64,000 nt of DNA from Rhizobium sp. L43. GTDB taxonomy: Bacteria; Pseudomonadota; Alphaproteobacteria; Rhizobiales; Rhizobiaceae. The notes below the pieces were generated by a model, which had not been told where the DNA came from, ran no database searches, and was given only the letters and a program-made list of their open reading frames with translations. A program made the translations under genes and the position numbers. Below, one piece after another: positions 9,956 through 18,333 of the stretch. The stretch is taken from the NCBI RefSeq assembly GCF_002531725.1, contig NZ_NWSQ01000002.1, positions 399,460-463,459 on the forward strand, given 5' to 3'. The stretch's first letter is position 1. Every line of letters starts with the position of its first letter.

Positions 9956-10055
9956 ATCAAGGTGGTCCGGTCTGGCCGGCCCTGGGATGTTCCTCAAGGC
10001 GTGTGCCCTTCGGAGTGGCGGCTTATTACTTCCGGTTTTCGGAGATAGCAAGCCT

Positions 10056-10094
10056 AAAAAATCCGGCCCGGAGAATTTTTTCCTCACCGGGCCG
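10056..10094 (-). terminator. Terminator of the TIGR02300 gene
   Basis: Stem CGGCCCGG / CCGGGCCG (10064-10071 and 10087-10094); on the minus strand it is followed by GATTTTTT. It lies just after the stop of the minus-strand gene ending at 10106. Confidence 0.8.
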
Positions 10095-10105
10095 AAATGC
10101 AGTCG

Positions 10106-10489
10106 TCAGACTTCGTCTTCGTCGCCGGTCACGCCGATGATATCGCTCATGTCGTCGTCGTCATCGTCTTCGTCGGGTGTAAGGAAGGTATCGTCGTCGT
10201 CATCGCCTTCGATTTCGACATCGTCGTCGCCGATATCGGGGATGTCGTCGCCAGAGGCCGCGTCATCGGCATCTTCAAGCGAAACCAGTTCGACTTCGGT
10301 GTTTTCGGTATCGACTTCCGCGACCTCGTCTTCCTCGGCAACGTCGGCGATCGCCGAGGTTTCTTCGAAGAAGGACAGAGGGTAGGACTTGCCGGTATAA
10401 GGAGAGACGATCGGATCCCGGTTCAGATCATAAAACTTCTTGCCGGTTTCCGGATCGGTACGCTTGGTTCCAAGTTCCGCTTTCGCCAC
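10106..10489 (-). CDS. TIGR02300 family protein (FYDLN acid domain)
   Basis: About 127 aa. The N-terminal 45 residues (ELGTKRTDPETGKKFYDLNRDP) carry the FYDLN motif that names the family; the rest is a highly acidic Asp/Glu tail, probably disordered. Conserved in alphaproteobacteria without known function. GTG at 10489 (VAKAELGTKR) is chosen because AGGC/GAGG lies correctly upstream and homologues begin there; the longer ATG frame adds 17 unrelated residues. In many Rhizobiales it neighbours aroA-cmk-rpsA. Confidence 0.85.
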   Translation of the reverse strand: MAKAELGTKRTDPETGKKFYDLNRDPIVSPYTGKSYPLSFFEETSAIADVAEEDEVAEVDTENTEVELVSLEDADDAASGDDIPDIGDDDVEIEGDDDDDTFLTPDEDDDDDDMSDIIGVTGDEDEV

Positions 10490-10826
10490 TATAAGCCTCG
10501 TGTGAATAGCCGAATATGAGATTCGGCAGATGCCGTTCAAGCCGGCGTTCCATCGGAATTTATAAGCCGGTCCCCTTAATCGCTGTGGCTTCCCATGTCA
10601 AAGCCAAACTTTGTCATCAGAGCGCCGGGTTTTTCCGGCAGCGGCGGATGACCACCCGGCGCGGATATGCTAACGAGCCGCAGCGGCCGCAGAAGCGGGC
10701 AAACATTGCCGTCGGAAAGGACGTCCTTGCGAAGGAAATGCTAGGCCTTTACAAGGGATTACACCACGCACGGCTGCGCCTGAGGCCTGCCGCCGCCCGC
10801 AAGTCCCCTGCCGCAGGATGGATGAC
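10490..10826. other. Intergenic region upstream of cmk (no aroA)
   Basis: About 335 bases with no supported gene. A 104-codon open frame here is Arg/Ala-rich, lacks family motifs and runs into cmk, so it is not called. The region should hold promoters for the TIGR02300 gene and for cmk. No aroA-like peptide is visible in the plus frames inspected. Confidence 0.5.
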
Positions 10827-11474
10827 ATGACAACCAAGACCTTCACCATCGCCATCGACGGCCCGGCGGCGGCGGGCAAGGGTACGCTTTCGCGCCGGAT
10901 CGCCGAGCGATATGGCTTTCATCATCTCGATACTGGCCTGACCTATCGCGCCACCGCCAAGGCGCTGCTCGATGCCGGCCTGTCGCTCGACGACGAGGCA
11001 GTGGCGGAAAAGATCGCCCGGGAGGTTGAACTCGCCGGACTGGATCGCGATATACTTTCGCAACACGAGATCGGCGAAGCGGCCTCGAAGATCGCCGTCA
11101 TGCCGGCGGTGCGCCGGGCGCTGGTGGAAGCGCAGCGGCGGTTTTCGGGCAAGGCGCCGGGAACGGTGCTCGACGGGCGCGATATCGGCACCGTCGTCTG
11201 CCCGGATGCGCCGGTCAAATTCTATGTGACGGCGTCGCCTGAGGTGCGCGCCAGACGCCGTTTCGACGAGATCCTCGGCAAGGGGGCGACGGCGGATTTC
11301 GATGCGATTTTCGAGGACGTCAAGCGGCGCGACGAACGCGACATGGGACGAGCCGACAGCCCTTTGAAACCAGCTGATGATGCGCACTTGCTTGATACGT
11401 CGGAAATGAGTATAGAGGCCGCGTTTCAAGCTGCACAATCGATCATCGATGCGGTCTTGAGCCGAAATGCCTAA
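10827..11474 (+). CDS. cmk: (d)CMP kinase
   Basis: Phosphorylates CMP and dCMP with ATP in pyrimidine salvage. About 215 aa. The P-loop is [11 protein letters not shown], followed by [13 protein letters not shown] (nucleotide-binding) and DGRDIGTVV, all typical of cytidylate kinase. ATG at 10818 and 10827 are both in frame; CAGG at 10814-10817 suits the second, so 10827 is preferred. rpsA follows on the same strand after 176 bases, the usual cmk-rpsA pair. Confidence 0.93.
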   Translation: MTTKTFTIAIDGPAAAGKGTLSRRIAERYGFHHLDTGLTYRATAKALLDAGLSLDDEAVAEKIAREVELAGLDRDILSQHEIGEAASKIAVMPAVRRALVEAQRRFSGKAPGTVLDGRDIGTVVCPDAPVKFYVTASPEVRARRRFDEILGKGATADFDAIFEDVKRRDERDMGRADSPLKPADDAHLLDTSEMSIEAAFQAAQSIIDAVLSRNA

Positions 11475-11650
11475 ATTCAAGCGATTTTGCATGCTCTGAG
11501 CATGGATCGCTTCTTATACAGCAGCCTGAAATTCCGTCCAAGCGCCGGATTGCCTTCGTCAGAGAGGGCGGACTGGGTTCAGGCCCGTTCAACGCAAACC
11601 AACCGGCGCATACGTGTCCGCTTCCGTATTCAGGACACGCAGGAGATTTT
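11475..11650 (+). promoter_or_regulatory. rpsA leader region
   Basis: 176 bases between cmk and rpsA. It includes a small perfect palindrome (ATGCTCtGAGCAT) near 11491-11503. A ribosomal protein leader of this length may bind S1 for autoregulation, as known for rpsA in enterobacteria; that is inference only. Confidence 0.3.
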
Positions 11651-13354
11651 ATGTCAGTAGCTACTCCCTCCCGCGAGGATTTCGCGGCTCTTCTCGAAGA
11701 GTCCTTTGCCAAGAACGACCTGGCCGAAGGCTATGTCACCAAGGGCATCGTGACGGGCATCGAGAAGGACGTCGCCGTTGTCGACGTCGGCCTCAAGGTT
11801 GAAGGCCGCATCGCGCTCAAGGAATTCGGCGCGCGCGCCAAGGACGGCCAGCTCAAGGTTGGCGACGAAGTCGAAGTTTACGTCGAGCGTATTGAAAACG
11901 CGCTCGGTGAAGCCGTTCTGTCGCGCGAGAAGGCTCGCCGCGAAGAAAGCTGGGTCAAGCTCGAAGCCAAGTTCGAAGCTGGCGAGCGCGTCGAAGGCGT
12001 TATCTTCAACCAGGTCAAGGGTGGCTTCACTGTTGATCTCGACGGTGCGATCGCCTTCCTGCCGCGTTCTCAGGTCGATATCCGTCCGATCCGCGACGTC
12101 ACGCCCCTCATGCACAACCCGCAGCCCTTCGAAATCCTCAAGATGGACAAGCGCCGCGGCAACATCGTGGTGTCTCGCCGTACGGTTCTGGAAGAGTCCC
12201 GTGCCGAGCAGCGTTCTGAAATCGTTCAGAACCTCGAAGAAGGCCAGGTTGTCGACGGCGTCGTCAAGAACATCACCGATTACGGTGCGTTCGTCGACCT
12301 CGGCGGCATCGACGGCCTGCTGCACGTCACCGACATGGCATGGCGCCGTGTGAACCATCCGTCGGAAATCCTGAACATCGGCCAGCAGGTCAAGGTTCAG
12401 ATCATCCGCATCAACCAGGAAACTCACCGTATCTCGCTCGGCATGAAGCAGCTCGAGAGCGATCCGTGGGATGGCATCCAGGCCAAGTATCCGGAAGGCA
12501 AGAAGATCTCCGGTACCGTCACCAACATCACCGACTACGGTGCATTCGTCGAGCTGGAGCCCGGCATCGAAGGCCTGATCCACATCTCGGAAATGTCCTG
12601 GACCAAGAAGAACGTTCACCCCGGCAAGATCCTGTCCACGAGCCAGGAAGTCGAAGTCGTCGTTCTCGAAGTCGATCCGTCCAAGCGCCGCATCTCGCTC
12701 GGCCTCAAGCAGACGCTGGAAAATCCGTGGGCAGCATTCGCCCGCAGCCATCCGGCCGGCACTGAAGTCGAAGGCGAAGTCAAGAACAAGACCGAATTCG
12801 GCCTGTTCATCGGCCTCGACGGCGATGTCGACGGCATGGTGCACCTCTCCGACCTCGACTGGAACCGTCCGGGCGAACAGGTCATCGAGGAGTTCAACAA
12901 GGGTGACGTCGTCAAGGCCGTCGTTCTCGACGTCGATGTCGAGAAGGAACGCATCTCGCTCGGCATCAAGCAGCTCGGCAAGGATGCAGTCGGCGATGCT
13001 GCTGCTTCGGGCGACCTGCGCAAGAATGCAGTCGTTTCCTGCGAAGTGATCGCGGTCAACGACGGCGGCGTCGAAGTGAAGCTCGTCAACCACGAGGACA
13101 TCACCTCCTTCATCCGCCGTGCCGACCTCGCCCGCGACCGCGACGAGCAGCGTCCTGAGCGCTTCTCGGTCGGTCAGGTGTTCGACGCCCGCGTCACCAA
13201 CTTCTCCAAGAAGGACCGCAAGATCATGCTGTCCATCAAGGCTCTGGAGATTGCGGAAGAGAAGGAAGCCGTTGCCCAGTTCGGTTCGTCCGACTCGGGT
13301 GCTTCGCTCGGCGACATCCTGGGCGCAGCGCTGAAGAACCGCGGCGGCGAATAA
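11651..13354 (+). CDS. rpsA: 30S ribosomal protein S1
   Basis: Binds mRNA on the small ribosomal subunit during translation initiation. 567 aa, the full bacterial length. Repeated S1 domains are visible through motifs such as GVVKNITDYGAFVDLGGIDG, GTVTNITDYGAFVELEPGIE and GEVKNKTEFGLFIGL. The start has a good AGGAG at spacing 6. A strong terminator follows. Codon use is strongly biased to C-ending codons, fitting high expression. Confidence 0.97.
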   Translation: MSVATPSREDFAALLEESFAKNDLAEGYVTKGIVTGIEKDVAVVDVGLKVEGRIALKEFGARAKDGQLKVGDEVEVYVERIENALGEAVLSREKARREESWVKLEAKFEAGERVEGVIFNQVKGGFTVDLDGAIAFLPRSQVDIRPIRDVTPLMHNPQPFEILKMDKRRGNIVVSRRTVLEESRAEQRSEIVQNLEEGQVVDGVVKNITDYGAFVDLGGIDGLLHVTDMAWRRVNHPSEILNIGQQVKVQIIRINQETHRISLGMKQLESDPWDGIQAKYPEGKKISGTVTNITDYGAFVELEPGIEGLIHISEMSWTKKNVHPGKILSTSQEVEVVVLEVDPSKRRISLGLKQTLENPWAAFARSHPAGTEVEGEVKNKTEFGLFIGLDGDVDGMVHLSDLDWNRPGEQVIEEFNKGDVVKAVVLDVDVEKERISLGIKQLGKDAVGDAAASGDLRKNAVVSCEVIAVNDGGVEVKLVNHEDITSFIRRADLARDRDEQRPERFSVGQVFDARVTNFSKKDRKIMLSIKALEIAEEKEAVAQFGSSDSGASLGDILGAALKNRGGE

Positions 13355-13376
13355 GCCTCGCATCCGCCTATGAATT

Positions 13377-13416
13377 GAAGAACCCGCCGGATCGCTCCGG
13401 CGGTTTCTTCATTTTC
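13377..13416. terminator. Bidirectional terminator after rpsA
   Basis: Stem GAAGAAcCCGCCGGA / TCCGGCGGtTTCTTC (13377-13410) followed by ATTTTC. It lies between convergent rpsA and the minus-strand gene ending at 13432. Confidence 0.8.
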
Positions 13417-13431
13417 AGGCGATCTACAGTG

Positions 13432-14985
13432 CTATTCCCACCCGACCATCCGCTGATACAGCGCATAGACAGGATCGGCAGCCGCGCCCGGCTGATGCGG
13501 CGTCGGCTCGGCATCGATCATCCTCGGCGTCCGGCGTTCGGGTGCCGCATTGGCTGCCTCGGCACCGGGCGTCGTATCCTCGCCGCCGGACTGGGCCTGC
13601 TGCTCGTCTTCCTGGTGCTCGTCGTGGGCCGCGCCGCCATGATGATGCTGGTGGCTCGTTTCGCCTGCCGTCTCGTTCGGCGGCGTATCCTTGGCGAACT
13701 GATAGGGCAGCTGGGTATAGGCAAGGCCGTCCGGCATGCGTGCCGCGAGCGGCACATAGGCAGCCTCGACCGTCTCTTGCATCGGCATTATTTGCGGCTC
13801 TGCGGCAATCTCCTTCGGTTGCCGGGCAGCCGGAGCTGCGATCTCGCCGTCCATCGGCGACAGGCGGGGCGCTGCCGACTGGCGAGCATCCGGCACGACG
13901 ACTTCCGCCGGCTGCCGGGTCAAGGTCTCGGTCGCGTCGCTGATGACGGCTTCATCGAGGATCGTATCGATCTCCACTGCCGCTTCGACTGCGACATCCT
14001 CCAGCACGGTTTCGATGTCCTGCTCGCGGATGATGGTGGCGATCATCTCGGAGGCCTCTTCGGTCATCGAGGCGACAATGCCTGTCCAGTTCCTCGGAAT
14101 GACAGGATCGCCCTTTTCCGACATCGCCCGCGGCTGGACGGCAGGCGGCTCCGCCGTCTCCCCGATGTCGTCGGCTGCGGCTGTCTCCGTCGACAGAGCC
14201 TGCCTCGCCTCGATCTCCTGCGGCGCGGATTTTTCCGAAATGACCTCTCTTGCCGTTACCGAAGCGGACTGAGGCCGATTTTCAAGCTGTGGCGTGGGAT
14301 CGCCAGTTTCCGCGGCTTCTGTGATGACCGCGTCCTCGGCGGTCGCAAGCTCTGCAGCCTCGACCGGCGGATCGGCCGGCACGGGTGGTGCCTTTTCTGC
14401 CGATGGGCGCATGACGGCAGGCAGGCTGTCCTCATGCAGCTGAATCTCGGGGCGGGCTTCGGCGCGCATCGGCGAAGCGTCGTTCTGGCCATAGGAGCGC
14501 ACGACGGCGCGGGCGGCGAGATCGCGATCCTTGTAGCGGACGATTTCCAGATAGGCGACGATCCGGGCGGCTTGCGGGCCTGTCGGGTTCTTCAGGGCTT
14601 CGGCGATTATCCTGAGCGGCAGGCTATGGCCTTCTCCGGTGAGCTGGCGCTCGACCTCGTCGATCCTGGCGGCCGGCAGCCCGCGGATGGCGTCGGCGAG
14701 CCGGGACGCAAAAGCAAGATTGGTCTCGTCCTCGCCGCGATCCAGCGAGATCGAGCGGCCTGCCGCGTCGATGACATCGAACAGGGCCTCGACCATGCGC
14801 TCGCGTGCAGCCAGGAGCAGAATATTGAGCTTGCCGGCAATGGCGGAGTTCAGATCGGTGGCTTCGACGGCGTTGACGGGCGCAGGCGCGATCACCGAAC
14901 GGCCGAGACCGCCGGCAACGATCGCCGCGGTCTGGCCTTGGGACGAAAAGCTTGCATTGGACGCTGCACGAACAGGATTCAACAT
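13432..14985 (-). CDS. Ala/Glu/Pro-rich protein of unknown function
   Basis: About 517 aa; family not recognised. The N-terminal ~160 residues look folded and mostly helical (LNILLLAARERMVEALFDVI ... QAARIVAYLEIVRYKDRDLAARAVV). The rest is a long low-complexity stretch rich in Ala, Glu and Pro with repeated EA/PAA patterns, and a His cluster (HQHHHGG) near residue 450. No signal peptide or membrane segment. The start at 14985 (MLNPVRAASN) has AAGGAG six bases upstream. Coding GC skew agrees with a real minus-strand gene. Confidence 0.7.
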   Translation of the reverse strand: MLNPVRAASNASFSSQGQTAAIVAGGLGRSVIAPAPVNAVEATDLNSAIAGKLNILLLAARERMVEALFDVIDAAGRSISLDRGEDETNLAFASRLADAIRGLPAARIDEVERQLTGEGHSLPLRIIAEALKNPTGPQAARIVAYLEIVRYKDRDLAARAVVRSYGQNDASPMRAEARPEIQLHEDSLPAVMRPSAEKAPPVPADPPVEAAELATAEDAVITEAAETGDPTPQLENRPQSASVTAREVISEKSAPQEIEARQALSTETAAADDIGETAEPPAVQPRAMSEKGDPVIPRNWTGIVASMTEEASEMIATIIREQDIETVLEDVAVEAAVEIDTILDEAVISDATETLTRQPAEVVVPDARQSAAPRLSPMDGEIAAPAARQPKEIAAEPQIMPMQETVEAAYVPLAARMPDGLAYTQLPYQFAKDTPPNETAGETSHQHHHGGAAHDEHQEDEQQAQSGGEDTTPGAEAANAAPERRTPRMIDAEPTPHQPGAAADPVYALYQRMVGWE

Positions 14986-15201
14986 GGCATGCTCCTTTCG
15001 CAAAGGACTGTGAAAGCAGGCTCCACAAAAGGACCGCGCTCATCCGGCCCCTTGCATTCCAGCAGATCCTCCTGTCCGCATGACGCAATTCCCGCGTCAT
15101 CGAATGCATAAAAATTAACGGGAATTTTAGAAAAGATGCGTTAATGAATCGCTAACGCCCACGGGCAACCCTGCCCCCGCTGCTCTCAGCAGGCAATTTA
15201 A

Positions 15202-15828
15202 TCAGCTATGGGCGAAAATATCGGCCTCTTCCCAGCCGAGCAGGTCGAGCTTGGCGCGGGTCGGCAGGAATGCGAAACAGGCCGTCGCATGGTCGAACCG
15301 GCCGTCGCGGATCAGGCGCGCCGTCAGCTTGTCGCGCAAGGCATGGAGGTAAAGCACATCGGAGGCGGCATATTCGAGCTGGGCCGGAGACAGCGTCTCG
15401 GCGGCCCAGTCTGAGGACTGCTGCGCCTTGGAGATATCGACGTCGAGCATCTCCTTGAGATTGTCCTTGAGACCGTGGCGATCGGTATAGGTCCGGCAAA
15501 GGCGCGAGGCGATCTTGGTGCAGAAGACCGGGGTGGTGGTGACGCCGAAAGTATGGAAGAGCACGGCAATATCGAAGCGGCCGTAGTGAAAGATCTTCTG
15601 ATGGGTCGGATCTTCGAGCAGCGCGACCAGATTGGGGGCCTCTTTCTGGGCGGCTGCAATGCGGATGACGTCGGCGGTGCCGTCACCCGGTGAAAGCTGG
15701 ACGACGCAGAGACGGTCCCGCCGCGGCACCAGCCCGAGGGTTTCGGTGTCGATGGCAATCGCGCCGGTGTAACGGGCGGCATCGGCCGCGGAAATATCGC
15801 CTTCGTGGTAACGTATGGTGGCGGCCAT
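15202..15828 (-). CDS. nrnC: NrnC-type 3'-5' exoribonuclease (RNase D-like)
   Basis: Degrades very short RNAs (nanoRNase) and takes the place of oligoribonuclease in many alphaproteobacteria. 208 aa: only the DEDDy exonuclease domain, with no HRDC domains, which separates it from full-length RNase D. Catalytic motifs are AIDTETLGLVP (DxE), FHYGRFDIAVL (D) and LEYAASDVLYLHAL (YxxxD). The start at 15828 (MAATIRYHEGD) has AAGGAAAG upstream; the longer frame adds a spurious 18 residues. Often annotated ribonuclease D. Confidence 0.88.
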   Translation of the reverse strand: MAATIRYHEGDISAADAARYTGAIAIDTETLGLVPRRDRLCVVQLSPGDGTADVIRIAAAQKEAPNLVALLEDPTHQKIFHYGRFDIAVLFHTFGVTTTPVFCTKIASRLCRTYTDRHGLKDNLKEMLDVDISKAQQSSDWAAETLSPAQLEYAASDVLYLHALRDKLTARLIRDGRFDHATACFAFLPTRAKLDLLGWEEADIFAHS

Positions 15829-15904
15829 GAGACTGTCTTTCCTTCGGATATTTTCCACTCGCGCTATAGCGCAAAGGCGCAAAAAGCGAAACCGCTTTCC
15901 TCTC

Positions 15905-16010
15905 GCTAGAGCGCCGTGCGTCCTCTCGGACGCACAAAGGACGCTCTACCTCTTTTAATCTCCGCATCGTGCTTTCCGAAAATCGATTCCGATTTTCGGG
16001 CCGATGCGGT
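15905..16010. repeat. RIME1-like intergenic mosaic element
   Basis: About 105 bases containing two large palindromes. The first has TAGAGCG / CGCTCTA arms (15907-15913, 15942-15948) enclosing GTGCGTCC / GGACGCAC. The second is CGCATCG / CGATGCG (15963-15969, 16002-16008) enclosing CCGAAAATCG / CGATTTTCGG. This length and two-palindrome layout match the Rhizobium intergenic mosaic element RIME1. Confidence 0.75.
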
Positions 16011-16013
16011 GGC

Positions 16014-16823
16014 TCAGAAGGTCGGTGGCGTGTTGATCCAGAGAAGCACGGTTTCGCCGTCGTGGCGGTTGCGCCAGGAATGATAGCGGCGGCTTTCGAA
16101 ATACAGTGAATCGCCCGGGCCGAGATCGAAGAACTGATCGCTGTCGAGCACCAGTTCGAGCCGGCCGGAGAGAACATGCATGAATTCCTCGCCCTCGTGG
16201 CGATAGGCGCCCTCGCTGGCGGCGCCCGGCGCCAGCACGAAACGATGGCAATCCATCATCCTGCGGCCTTCGGCGAGAAGCTGCACCGTGACACCCGGCG
16301 TCGTTTCCGGCCAGGTGCGCCATTCGCCGGTGCGGATCATTGCCGGCACCTCGCCGCTTTCCTCGCCGGAGAGGCGGGAGACGGTGGTGCCGTAATATTC
16401 GGCAAGGTCGTGCAGCGTCTTGAAGCTGACGCCCTGCGAGGTACGCTCCAGCGTCGAGAGCGTCGAAGCGGTGATGCCGATATCGCCGGCCACCTGATCA
16501 AGCGTCTTGCCGCTCGCATGGCGCAGGCTGCGCAGCTTGCGGCCGAGGCCGGTGCCCTGGCCTGCCTCGGCGCCATCGGCCGAAGGCTCCTCGCTCTCCA
16601 ACGCCTCGCGGATAGCCGCGGGATTGAGACCGCGCTCGACCCGATACCAGGAGATGCGCTTCAACCGCGCCACATCATCGGCGCTGTATTGCCGATGACC
16701 GGTTTGCGAACGGCCGGGATCGAGCAGACCCTGGCTTTCCCAGAGCCGCAGCGTCGAGGCCGAAACGCCCGCCAGCCGTGCAGCCTCGGCCACCTTGTAG
16801 CGTACCGGCCCGTTCTCGTTCAT
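16014..16823 (-). CDS. MerR-XRE-cupin transcriptional regulator, probable gab regulator
   Basis: 269 aa with three domains in order: an N-terminal MerR winged helix (VSASTLRLWESQGLLDPGRS...YSADDVARLKRI, residues ~20-70), a second helix-turn-helix of the XRE type (KTLDQVAGDIGITASTLSTLE, ~105-160), and a C-terminal cupin (HEGEEFMHVLSGRLELVL...GPGDSLYF). XRE-cupin regulators usually sense small metabolites; the extra MerR domain is unusual. It is divergent from gabT-gabD across 164 bases with dyads, so it probably controls GABA use. The start at 16823 has GGGGATATGGG upstream. Confidence 0.85.
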   Translation of the reverse strand: MNENGPVRYKVAEAARLAGVSASTLRLWESQGLLDPGRSQTGHRQYSADDVARLKRISWYRVERGLNPAAIREALESEEPSADGAEAGQGTGLGRKLRSLRHASGKTLDQVAGDIGITASTLSTLERTSQGVSFKTLHDLAEYYGTTVSRLSGEESGEVPAMIRTGEWRTWPETTPGVTVQLLAEGRRMMDCHRFVLAPGAASEGAYRHEGEEFMHVLSGRLELVLDSDQFFDLGPGDSLYFESRRYHSWRNRHDGETVLLWINTPPTF

Positions 16824-16900
16824 CCCATATCCCCGATTCCAATCGCCCGCGAGCATTCATCAAAATGCGTGATGTTTGAAGCAAAAATGCCGCTTGTTTT

Positions 16901-16952
16901 CTTGCAGGAAAAATGTAGGAGTTTTCTACATGTCTTGCAGAACTTATGCAAG
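16901..16952. promoter_or_regulatory. Dyad cluster in the gabT / regulator promoter
   Basis: Three elements lie close together: ATGTAG-GAGTTTT-CTACAT (16913-16931) and CTTGCA-GAACTTA-TGCAAG (16934-16952) are each 6-7-6 palindromes, and CTTGCAG at 16901-16907 repeats the left arm of the second 33 bases upstream. Likely operator or activator sites for the divergent regulator. Confidence 0.5.
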
Positions 16953-16987
16953 ATAGTTCTCAAGCTTTTCAAAACAGGAGCGCATCG

Positions 16988-18268
16988 ATGACCGCGACCA
17001 GCCTTACGGACCGGAAGAACGCAGCTATTTCCCGCGGCGTCGGCATGACGACCCAGATCTATGCGGATCGCGCAGAAAATGCCGAGATCTGGGATAAGGA
17101 AGGCCGCCGCTACATCGATTTCGCCGCCGGCATCGCCGTTCTCAACACCGGCCACCGCCATCCCCGGGTGATCGCGGCCGTCAAGGAGCAGCTCGATCAC
17201 TTCACCCATACCTGCCATCAGGTGGTGCCCTATGAAAATTACGTGCATCTTGCCGAACGGCTGAACGCGCTGGTCCCCGGCGACTTCGAGAAGAAGACGA
17301 TCTTCGTCACCACGGGCGCCGAAGCGGTCGAGAACGCCGTCAAGATCGCGCGGGCGGCAACCGGCCGCTCGGCCGTCATCGCCTTCGGCGGCGGTTTTCA
17401 CGGCCGCACCTTCATGGGCATGGCGCTGACCGGTAAGGTCGTGCCCTACAAGGTCGGTTTCGGCGCGATGCCCGGCGATGTGTTCCACATTCCCTTCCCG
17501 GTCGAGCTGCACGGCGTCACCGCCGACCAGTCGCTCCAGGCGCTGAAGAAACTCTTCGCCGCCGATGTCGATCCGCAGCGGGTCGCGGCCATCATCATCG
17601 AGCCGGTGCAGGGCGAAGGCGGCTTTTATCCGGCACCCGCCGCCTTCATGAAAGCGCTGCGCGAACTCTGCGACCAGCACGGCATCCTGCTGATCGCCGA
17701 TGAGGTGCAGACCGGTTTTGCCCGCACCGGCAAGATGTTCGCGATGGATCACCACGAGGTGGCGGCCGACCTGACGACGATGGCAAAGAGCCTTGCCGGC
17801 GGCTTTCCGCTGGCCGCCGTCACCGGCCGCGCCGAAATCATGGATGCGCCGGGACCGGGCGGGCTCGGCGGCACCTATGGCGGCAATCCGATCGGGATCG
17901 CTGCCGCTCATGCCGTGCTCGACGTCATTGCGGACGAGGACCTCTGCAACCGCGCCAACCAGCTCGGCGGGCGGCTGAAGCAGCGGCTGGAATCGCTGCG
18001 CGAGACGGTGCCGGAGATCGTCGACATCCGCGGGCCGGGCTTCATGAACGCCGTCGAATTCAACGACCGGACGAGCGGATTGCCGAGTGCCGAATTCGCC
18101 AACCGGGTGCGGCTGATCGCGCTCGACAAGGGCCTGATCCTGCTCACCTGCGGCGTCCACGGCAACGTCATCCGCTTCCTGGCACCGATCACCATCCAGG
18201 ACGAGGTCCTCGGCGAGGCGCTCGACATTCTGGAAGCCTCGATGCTGGAGGCGAGCGCCGGCAAGTGA
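16988..18268 (+). CDS. gabT: 4-aminobutyrate aminotransferase
   Basis: Transfers the amino group of GABA to 2-oxoglutarate, giving succinate semialdehyde and glutamate; PLP enzyme. 426 aa, typical for GabT. Motifs: TTGAEAVENAVKIARAAT, IIIEPVQGEGGFYPAP, ADEVQTGFARTGKMFA and the Schiff-base lysine in TMAKSLAGGFPL. The start at 16988 is fixed by CAGGAG seven bases upstream; an in-frame upstream ATG would fall inside the operator region. gabD follows after 65 bases, so the two make a complete GABA-to-succinate pathway. Confidence 0.94.
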   Translation: MTATSLTDRKNAAISRGVGMTTQIYADRAENAEIWDKEGRRYIDFAAGIAVLNTGHRHPRVIAAVKEQLDHFTHTCHQVVPYENYVHLAERLNALVPGDFEKKTIFVTTGAEAVENAVKIARAATGRSAVIAFGGGFHGRTFMGMALTGKVVPYKVGFGAMPGDVFHIPFPVELHGVTADQSLQALKKLFAADVDPQRVAAIIIEPVQGEGGFYPAPAAFMKALRELCDQHGILLIADEVQTGFARTGKMFAMDHHEVAADLTTMAKSLAGGFPLAAVTGRAEIMDAPGPGGLGGTYGGNPIGIAAAHAVLDVIADEDLCNRANQLGGRLKQRLESLRETVPEIVDIRGPGFMNAVEFNDRTSGLPSAEFANRVRLIALDKGLILLTCGVHGNVIRFLAPITIQDEVLGEALDILEASMLEASAGK

Positions 18269-18333
18269 TCGCACCGGAACCGCATTCAATAGCTGCCGGC
18301 AACCGGCAGTCTCATTCCCAATGAGGACATGAC

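Noticed and set aside
10516..10830. 104-codon plus frame between TIGR02300 gene and cmk
   Set aside because: Arg/Ala-rich, no ribosome site, runs into cmk; no similarity to EPSP synthase.
11654..13363. 569-codon open frame antisense to rpsA
   Set aside because: It mirrors rpsA exactly; rpsA has clear S1 repeats, ribosome site and terminator. The antisense frame is an effect of GC-rich codon bias.
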